Shown piece by piece: positions 56,424 to 64,000 of a stretch of 64,000 nt of DNA. The stretch is from Zizania palustris (taxonomy: Eukaryota > Streptophyta > Magnoliopsida > Poales > Poaceae), in the NCBI GenBank assembly GCA_019279435.1, contig JAAALK010000079.1, positions 68,334,330-68,398,329 of the forward strand. Reading direction: 5' to 3'. Made by a program: the position numbers and the translations under genes. The notes under the pieces were generated by a model, which saw only the letters and a list, made by a program, of their open reading frames with translations, was not told where the DNA came from and searched no databases. Position 1 is the stretch's first letter, and every line of letters starts with the position of its first letter.

Positions 56424-57155
56424 GGCGTCGCCTACTCGCTTTGGATATTTTTTGAGGGGGAGATTTGGGTGGTGGTTTCCTTCCGGCGGAGGGTCTCTGA
56501 CTCTGACGACCTCAGGCTGGACGGACGGGGCGGATCGGGTTCCGGCGTGGAGGCGCGCACATCCAACGGCTACTAGACGCTGGGCCCCATCGATCAGTTT
56601 GCAGCCACGTGTCCGTGGTGCGTGGAGACTCATTCGAAACGACGCGTTGGCCTGAGCTGAGGAGAGAGGAGTAGAGCACTACACGTCTACAGCCTCCTTC
56701 CACTTTATTTTTTAATAATTTCCTGTTAATTGTATTAGATTTAGTGTTAATACAAATTCAGGTTGTTAACCGGAGCATTCATGCAATTAACGAAGGTTAG
56801 AAATTAAAATTGAGACCACAAGCAGTAAGTAAAAGTAAAAGTAAAAGCAAGTAATGCATCTGCATAATATTAATATACGACAAGGGATATGAAAAAATTA
56901 TTGATTTACGAACCGTAAGAAGATAAAAATGAAAATTAAAAACAAAGTTAAAAAGGTACTCCATAAATAAGGGTTTTTTAAGACAGAGTTGGAAGCCAGG
57001 GGTGGGTACCGTATTAAATAACTAGCTTGACTTGACATTGGAGTTGGACCGTACATACATATAGTACCAAGGTACATATAAATATAATTGAGATCGATCG
57101 ATCGATATATGCAAATTAATTAAACAGCTAGGTAGCTAGATTATTAATTAATTAA
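56424..57155. other. Interval between DUF2301-type and SEC14-like genes
   Basis: 5' flank of the DUF2301-type gene followed by AT-rich sequence and the SEC14 3' end. No additional gene seen. Contains aaaagt repeats at about 56829-56847 and gatc/attaatta simple repeats near 57090-57160. Confidence 0.55.
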
Positions 57156-59600
57156 TTATATCTTGAGAGATCGAATGGGTGCAGCTGACACGAGCTTGAG
57201 CTTGCCGCCGTACTCCTCTGGGAGATTGTTTTCGTCGATGGCTTCCCGGAGCGTGGCGTGGAGGTCCTTGTCGGCGACGAACACGAACTTCTTCTTGGTG
57301 TTGTCGTCGATGAAAGGGTAGACGACCTTCCAGGCGGCCATGAACACGTAGGGGACGTGGATGAGGAACACCCTGCTCAGCCTCTCCGGGTAGTAGTTCT
57401 GCATGATCTCCAGCCCGGCCAGGTAGGCGCGGATGTCGCAGTTGCTGTAGTAGCCCCACCCCCGCAGGTCGGCCACGGCGGCGAACTTCTCCTGCCCGCT
57501 GCCGGCGGCGCCGAGGCGGGCGCAGGTGTGGTCCAGCACGTAGACGACGTAGCGCTTGAACTCGTCCAGGTCGCGGCGCGCGGGGAAGTGGCGGGCGCCG
57601 AACACGTACAGCAGCGGGCGGCGCTGCTTGTCAAAGCCCTGCATGTAGAGCTTCTCCTGCACCAGCTCGTTGCGCACCTCCTCGTCCGTGATCATGGCGC
57701 CGCCGCCGGGCTTCTCCTCGCGCTTCCACTGCAGGTACCTCAGCGTCATCGCCGACGCCTTGCCGATGTTGTGACCCCGCGCCCGCAGGAATCGCCGCAG
57801 CGAGCGGTCGTCTTCCTCCTGCAAACAACACCGTACCACCAATTAAGCCATCCATCCATCTGCAGCCAATCGGAGCTAGATCTGCATGCATGATCCACCG
57901 GAAGAAGTTGGTAGGTAGGTAATTTGATGAGTTCGTTGGTGTCATTATTATAATATTTATGATCGATGATAGTATATAGTAGGCAGGCTTTTTGTGATCG
58001 TATCGGCGGCCCCCATTTACACTACACACTTGTCATCAATCGCCAGCAGCCAATTAAATAAACATACGTGTGCAACTAGTAGCTGTACACCTTTTAACTT
58101 ATACAATCTTTTCTTTGGTGTTTCAATTTGTTAAATAAGCAATATCTTCCTTACCAATAAATAACTCAATTTTTAAGTACATTAAATAAGACAAAAAACA
58201 TTGTTCCAGCTATTTTTAAATTTTTATGCATAAATCTAAAATGACCATTAAATAAACCAAATCATGTACTATATTTGATTAATTATATAGGGCACTTATA
58301 TAGACTGTTTTGGATATAGATGGTCAAACGAGTCGAAACCATTGAGCCGGACCAAGGCATGGTATTTAGGCACCGTCCAAGCATGGCATGGCCCATTACT
58401 AAATGGGCACGGGTCGGCACGACACGATGGGCTAGCCTAGGCACGAGCCATTTAACACCAGGCCTGGTCAATCGCACCTATATAAATCCCCCCCCCCCCA
58501 AAAAAAACAAAATCAAAATCGCTTCCCTCCCTCACGCCTCGCCCTCCACCCCTCGGTACCTTCGCCTCTACCACACTCATAGGCTCACAAATGTTGCTCC
58601 CCTCTCTGCTGCTAACTCCCACCACCGACTCTTCATCATCCGCTCCTCTCCCTCGTCTCACACCCTTGGACATTGGCTATCGGCCTCTGCTCATCGGTTT
58701 GTCGGCTCGGCGTATTCAGTGGTGACACACCACTACACCAACATCTAGATCTAGCGGTGTCCGGCCTTCCTCACCGGTTAACTCTTGCTGCTCGATGCTC
58801 GTTGGCCAGATCGAGAGGTCATCCACTAGATCTGCCATCTCTGTCTTCCTCTCGACCTCTCCATTTCTAGCCAGCGCCTAGTAGGCATCCGGTTCATGTA
58901 ACTGAATGTGAAATTATGTGGATTATAACATGCAAGTTCTATGAATTCTTAAATATTATCTAAAAAATATTGTTTGATGTATATTTTGGTTGAATTCTGG
59001 ATTTTTAACCACTCGATGAATTCTGCAATTTTTTGACCACTTGAAAGAATTCTGGGTTTTTTTGGCAAACCTAGTGAATTCTGCATTTTTTTTCCAAGTT
59101 ATGCATCTATAGTTTTAAATGTACACACAACAATCAAGAATTCAACATTTTTGTCTCTCATTAGTTCTGTTTTCAAAAAAAAATAGTATGTTTATTTGTG
59201 ATAGTGATAATATTTATTTGGCAGCAACAAATACTGAAAATATGGTTAAAAGTTTTAAAATAACTTACATTTAGAGAATGGTTAAAAAAAACCTAAAATG
59301 GTTTATATAAGAAAAGCGGAAAGAGTGTTTACTAATTAGACTTACATTTATTAAGAGGGAAAAAATAATTTGCAAGTACGAACTGGTGAGCAAGTAATGT
59401 TAGATGGCCTAATTGGGACGTCGTTTTCTTGGTCTGTTTGCGACTGGAATCGATGACAGATCGATGGAGGTGATCTGAACTTCAACTGCCTGGAGAATGG
59501 TATTACTATTAGGGCAGAAGCTAGCTGCATCAAACTATTCATCTCGTGACGATTGGTTTCGCCTGGATACTCGGAAGTGATCGAAGAGAAAGAGGGGGAA

Positions 59601-59634
<34 letters not shown>

Positions 59635-59926
59635 AAAACCTGGGAATTATATTATTAGCTGCTGGTCCAACTCGATCCGTTGTCACAGCTTCGAATTGAG
59701 TTCGTTCTTGGCTCAGCGCTAAGCTCTAGTTGCTTAATTGGCTTCACGAATATGCAGTGGAAGGAATTAAGGTAGGACGGAGCTACGAATGGAAGGTATA
59801 TAGTACTATACATACCTTGCATGCCGGGTCCTGAGCTTGGACGATGGCCCTTAGCTCGGCCACCTTCTTCCACTCCGTGACGTCGCCGGCGTGCTCCTCC
59901 TGCTCGTGCTGACGACGGCAATCCAT
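57156..59926 (-). CDS. SEC14/CRAL-TRIO lipid-transfer-type protein (257 aa)
   Basis: Two exons: 59816-59926 (MDCRRQHEQEEHAGDVTEWK to DPACK) and 57156-57818 (EEDDRSLRRFL to RSLKI and TAA), phase 0. A short acidic first exon leads into the CRAL-TRIO N-terminal helical domain (SLRRFLRARGHNIGKASAM, YLQWKRE). The lipid-binding domain follows (GFDKQRRPLLYVFGARHF, RYVVYVLDHTC, RGWGYYSNCDIRAYL, YYPERLSRVFLIHVPYVFMA, AWKVVYPFIDDNTKKKFVFV, LPEEYGGKL). Such proteins exchange or present phosphoinositides or other lipids at cytosolic membrane surfaces; the ligand here is unknown. At 257 aa it is a short single-domain type without GOLD or nodulin domains. The 2-kb intron holds simple repeats and a GC-richer block (58321-58890). 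The 5' part of exon 2 is duplicated as a dead fragment at 8523-8734. Confidence 0.88.
59604..59631. repeat. (TA)n microsatellite in SEC14 intron
   Basis: About 14 uninterrupted TA units. Confidence 0.9.
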
Positions 59927-62392
59927 GGCTAGCTTCCTTTGTGCTTGTGACAATTCACAGCTTGAAGATATATAGCCCTTTATTTTTTTATAGAGCAGAG
60001 GAAGAGGAAGAGGAAGGCGGGGGTACGGTGGAATGGTGGATGAGGAGTCGCTCACCGGCTGCTCTGCCTATTTATGGCATCATATCCTGCACACTGATCC
60101 GCCCAGTTCTACTACTATACGGTGTTAGTTTCGTTTCTAAAACATCATTATTTCTTGACGTATTATTTCGTTTCAAATAATTGCAATGATCTTTTTATTT
60201 AGTTTCTTCACATGCGTGTTTTGCCATATCATCCAGCCCTCAATAAGTTTCATCATCATATCTCCATAAAAAATGATGTTAGGCGTATGAGGATCTTTGG
60301 ATCCTCAAGTTTGTCCGTGATTTTTTTTGACGGGCTTCAATTTGCTGCCGTTTTTGCATCACGGAGCAAGTGTTCAGTCTATGTAATTGACATGATAGTT
60401 TGGCTTACGAGTCAGAATATATATGTGAGGATTGAAGGGAGAAAAATAGCAGTCAACTATATATATCGTTGAGATTTGCCTCGTGCCATTTCTTCGTCTG
60501 CAAAATAAATGAAGCCTAACTACCACCTTGCACTGCATTCAATTGCTCCCTTAATTTATTGATTCCTCATCAATGCCTTACCTGTACCGATGCTGCCGTA
60601 TAGTAGTAAACTAGCTACTGAGTAGAGTGGTTCTCATCTCGTCTCAGTGCCAGAACGTCGTCAACGAAACATCATCAGCTATCATGCATCTTAATAACTG
60701 CATTTTCAGGTTAATGATAAGCAAAATCAAATCAGACTAGTAATAAGTTGGAGTAAGTAGTAAGAGGCCGGACGATGCATGGTTTGGTTAAGAGCAAGCG
60801 ACAGCGGTGCCGCACGGCGAGATCTGTGTCGCCTGTCGCCCGCCCCTGCACTCAGTATTCATAATTCATTATGGTCCAAAGCCAGCGCCACCGTCGATCT
60901 GCTCTACTGCTAGCTATACAGATTATCTTTGTTTTCGACATCACCTCTTCTGTTAGCGTTAGCTAGGTGCACAGCGGCGGCCATGAAAGGCAATAGAGCT
61001 CACAGACAGCGTGGCGCCGCGAAAACCAAGAGACAGAGCGTGGCGCACGGACGATGTCTGCGACGCGGCGTGACGATCAGTTTTGACGCACGTACGGCGA
61101 ACCTCGACGGTGATTTTGGTACTCGGCTCTGTCTTGCTGTGACGGTTGCGTGAGATCCGAGGTTAGTCGGTGACAACCAATTTCTCTTTGTTTTTTCGGT
61201 GGTGTCTCCATAGTCGTTGGTCGGTGGCTTTTTCGGTTTTGCTCTTCCCCCTCCCTTGAACATCCTCTTCTACTTAAGTCTAAGAATGTCAATTCAACCA
61301 AATTACCTGTTTACTCGTGGGTAAAAATCCTATTAAGGTCGGGTATGTTCCAAAAACCATATCTAACGGATAAATGGGTATGGGTATGGGTTACCCATAC
61401 CTGTACTATTAATCGTTTACCTAAATGCCCTCAGTATAAAAATTGATCTTAAAACCCTAACACTTCTTTCCCTTCTCTCCTCCTTCCACCCGCATAGCCA
61501 CCAGCTCCCTCTCTCCCTCTTCGTAGGCTCCCTCTCTCTCTTCCTCTTTCTCTCCCATTCCCTCTCCCTCTCTTCCTCTTGTCGTCTTAGGCTAATGTGC
61601 AAGGCCCGCGTCGTGTCGCCGCCCTGCGGCAGCGTACGCGCACTGTGCAACGCACTTCCCTGTGTCTCCTCATGTGGCTCACGGTGTGTGGCCCTACGCG
61701 TAGCTTCACCACTGACCCTGGCATTGTTGGGATCCGGGAGTGTGTCACCCCCCGTGCTTCACCATCGAGTACTACCGGGACCTGAGAGCACACTGCCTCC
61801 ACGCTTCATCACGGAGAGTTGTCCGACGTCGGCCTACGTCTTCCCAGTCCTCACTCCTCATCAAGTGCCCTCTTCGCTGCTAGGGCTAGCACCGGCTTTT
61901 CCTCTCCATTTGACTAAAGTTTCATTTCACGAGTAAACGGGTATACGGCGCTTGCGGGCAACGGGGATGGGCACGTATTTTTACCCGTCGAGCAAATCAG
62001 TACGGGTATGGGTATACACTACCCGTACCCGTCATACCCGATTGTCATACCCAGAGTTAGGTTGTCTTCCTTCTCAGCCACGAGCTGTTTTTTTTGGTCT
62101 TGTGGTAGTCATTTCGGGAGCGGCGGTCTACGTCTATTGCACTTGCCACTTATACGAGTGATGCTAGTGATGATCAATCAGAATGACACGTGGATCCCTT
62201 TTTCCATGGCCATTAGCTAGTACAGTATAACAGAGAAGCAAGCTACAGATGCCTGCCCTGTAATTGCTTAGAGTTACAGATATGATGGAGCAGCAGCACT
62301 TTGAGCTAGCGAAACTTAACACACACAGACACACACACACTGTGTTGGTCGATCGATCAGCAACAAGCTACTAGCAAGCTGGTTGTTGGGGG
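59927..62392. other. Gene-poor region upstream of SEC14-like gene
   Basis: Promoter side of the minus-strand SEC14 gene, then sequence without supportable genes. Between about 61310 and 62050, both edges are rich in gggta/taccc motifs in opposite orientation (for example gggtatgggtatgggt near 61378 and tacccgtacccgtcataccc near 62019), around a C/T-rich middle. This looks like a degraded DNA transposon, but no clean ends were found. Microsatellite (ac)n near 62321-62340. Confidence 0.45.
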
Positions 62393-63149
62393 TAGAGCTG
62401 GGACATGGGCCGGGCCGGGCCGGCCCGGTCCGGGTCCTTGGGGCCAGGACCTGAAATGGGCCGGGTCTTTTCGGCCAGAAAAAATTAAGGGCCGTGCCGG
62501 GCTGGCCCGAACCTGTGTTTGCCAAGCCCAGGCACGGCCCGAAGTCCGACGGGCCTGGATGGGCCGGGCCGGCCCAAAAACGGCCCTAACTTTGTAACAT
62601 TGTTAGATGATCTCTTACCAGGGTTATGAAAATATTTATTTAATTTATCTTTGAATAATGAAAATTCTAGTTCACATAAAATAATAGAACAATCCAAAAA
62701 ATAGGGGAAAATGAATTTTATTAATAATTTACACATGATACTAGTTCATTAATACTACTTTCTTTGCTCTTGAGCATATATATTTACATTTTGATTTGTC
62801 CTATATATGAATGACTCAAATTTTGATTTATCTTACACATGATATAGAGCAAGGTATATTCAAATAGTAATTTGCAGACTTTTTTAATTTTTAATAACAT
62901 GTCTCCTCCTTGTACATATGAATTATTTACCCATGGGCTTTTTTTGGGCCGGGCCGGCCCAGGCACGGCCCACTTTAAGGGCCGTACCCGGGCCGCCCAT
63001 CGGGCCTAACCTCTAGGCCCAAGTCCGGCCCTTGTACGGGTCGTGCCGGCCCGACCCATCCATGGGCCGTACCGGGCCGTGCTTTGCATGGGCCGGGCCT
63101 ACGTGCTTTGGGCCGGCCCATGCAAAGCACGGCCCAAGTCCCATCTCTA
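62393..63149. mobile_element. hAT-type non-autonomous transposon (757 bp)
   Basis: Ends tagagctgggacatgggcc and ggcccaagtcccatctcta are inverted repeats of 19 bp with two mismatches. An 8-bp target duplication gttggggg occupies 62385-62392 and 63150-63157, the length typical of hAT elements. Subterminal regions are dense in gggccggg/cccggccc motifs. The AT-rich interior has no transposase frame. Confidence 0.85.
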
Positions 63150-63157
63150 GTTGGGGG

Positions 63158-63554
63158 GAGGCCGTCCTCATCTGGTACTATACGTTATACTAGCCTAGGA
63201 GGTGCCCGTTCGGGCACCCTATCTATCTTTTGCAAAATCATATATATAAATTTCCAATATAAGCCCCTCTCAATTTTTGCAAAATTATGAGATACGAAAA
63301 AAAAGAAACAACAACATTTACAATAGAAAATATTTTAGCATATGTAATAAAAAATAGTTGTGATTGATAATAGTTAAATGTTTTTAGGACATTACTATTT
63401 TTTCTATTTACATAAAATGCAATTGATACCTCTTGTGTATATTGTATCTTATTGATCATGTACCTCATTGAGTAAATATCAAATCATTCATGTTTCATGT
63501 ACTGTGCAAAAGTATGTCATAAACCCAGTGCCCCTCCTCATCCCTGAATCTTAC
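63158..63554. other. AT-rich sequence with an 18-bp palindrome
   Basis: ggtgcccgttcgggcacc at 63201-63218 is a near-perfect inverted repeat (8-bp arms, 2-bp loop). Otherwise nothing recognised. Confidence 0.5.
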
Positions 63555-63679
63555 CATGTCATTCTCAGAGTACCCAGAATCACCTGATTTGAGGTTCTTA
63601 GGTTGAGCTAAGAGCTGCCAGTATTGTGCAAGGATACTCAGGTTATTTGTTGCATTCCCTGATAGCCACCGCAACACAT
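63555..63679 (-). CDS. Possible internal exon of an unidentified gene
   Basis: On the minus strand a segment bounded by an acceptor-like aacaacag and a strong donor (gacatg, then gtaagatt) would read VLRWLSGNATNNLSILAQYW, LLAQPKNLKS and ending in GYSENDM. The composition is protein-like. The pattern faintly recalls the first domain of PLD3/4-type phospholipase D-like proteins, but I cannot confirm it. Neighbouring exons would lie outside or in the remaining 63680-64000, where I see none. Confidence 0.28.
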
Positions 63680-64000
63680 CTGTTGTTGCAGATGAGCAAA
63701 AAGAATAGCAATCAGCAACCTATCTAAATAAAGAGAAATAACAAAAATAACAAAAATCACATTACTCAATGATTTTTTCACATGAATGGATAATGAGAAC
63801 TTTGTAATAAAAATACAATCATGCTACCAGCCTACCATCACCAATTGAGTGATGTGAATCCAAATCAGATATCAATTGTTTGCCTACCATTCAGAATAAA
63901 TGTAATGCAAAAATATCACACATCCAATATAATTAATCAATGGTTATGAGAACCACAGTAAAGTACATAACAACGGGGATAATATAAGGTAAATACAAAA
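63680..64000. other. AT-rich right end
   Basis: No coding or structural feature recognised; possibly intron if the exon at 63555-63679 is real. Confidence 0.4.

Noticed and set aside
57258..57893. 211-codon plus-strand frame opposite the SEC14 exon
   Set aside because: Antisense shadow of GC-rich exon; the minus frame carries the CRAL-TRIO motifs.

Overview
The window is nuclear DNA of a grass, most likely an Oryza (rice) genome. The signs are intron-containing plant genes with GC-rich 5' exons, a CYP71E-type P450, RIRE-like long-LTR gypsy elements, a Sirevirus, Stowaway- and hAT-type DNA elements, and TG...CA LTRs with initiator-tRNA-Met primer sites (tggtatcagagc). There is no operon structure, CRISPR array or recognisable RNA gene.

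Layout. (1) 1-8921 is the left copy of a segmental duplication. It holds the 3' part of a COG2-like gene, a frameshifted CYP71E-like P450, a small minus-strand copia element (5778-8077) and a 212-bp fragment of a SEC14-like gene. (2) 8922-9541 is unassigned sequence with an imperfect direct repeat. (3) 9542-42665 is a nested retrotransposon cluster. A copia element (A) is split inside its reverse transcriptase by a long-LTR chromovirus-type gypsy element (B, 13217-41283). B carries two further insertions: a reduced gypsy-type element (C, 16002-21340) in its 5' LTR, and a nearly pristine Sirevirus (D, 22872-33637) between its extra upstream ORF and gag. Target-site duplications are readable for C (gtaca), D (ctatc) and the small element E (caatt). 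(4) 42666-59926 is the right copy of the duplication: COG2-like gene, intact CYP71E-like P450, then on the minus strand a SAM-domain gene, a plastid DUF2301-type membrane protein gene and a SEC14/CRAL-TRIO gene. (5) 59927-64000 is gene-poor, with a clear 757-bp hAT-type non-autonomous transposon and one possible exon near the right edge.

History. Both COG2-like copies lack the same C-terminal exons, so that loss came before the duplication. After duplication the left copy gained element E, lost about 7 kb (SAM gene, DUF2301 gene and most of SEC14), and its P450 took a +1 frameshift. The right COG2 copy has a 1-bp deletion that makes a stop, and an exon-1 deletion. The P450 copies are almost identical at the nucleotide level while flanking sequence differs by roughly 1-3%, which suggests recent gene conversion. 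Nesting order is A, then B, then C and D; D is very young (seven transitions between its LTRs).

Possibly new items: a short peptide frame inside the long LTRs of both B and C with a codon-like substitution pattern, about 170-bp AATAAA-bearing tandem units in the LTR of C, mismatched LTRs in C despite a clean target-site duplication, a coiled-coil ORF upstream of gag in B, and a single in-frame UAG between otherwise open gag and pol in D.
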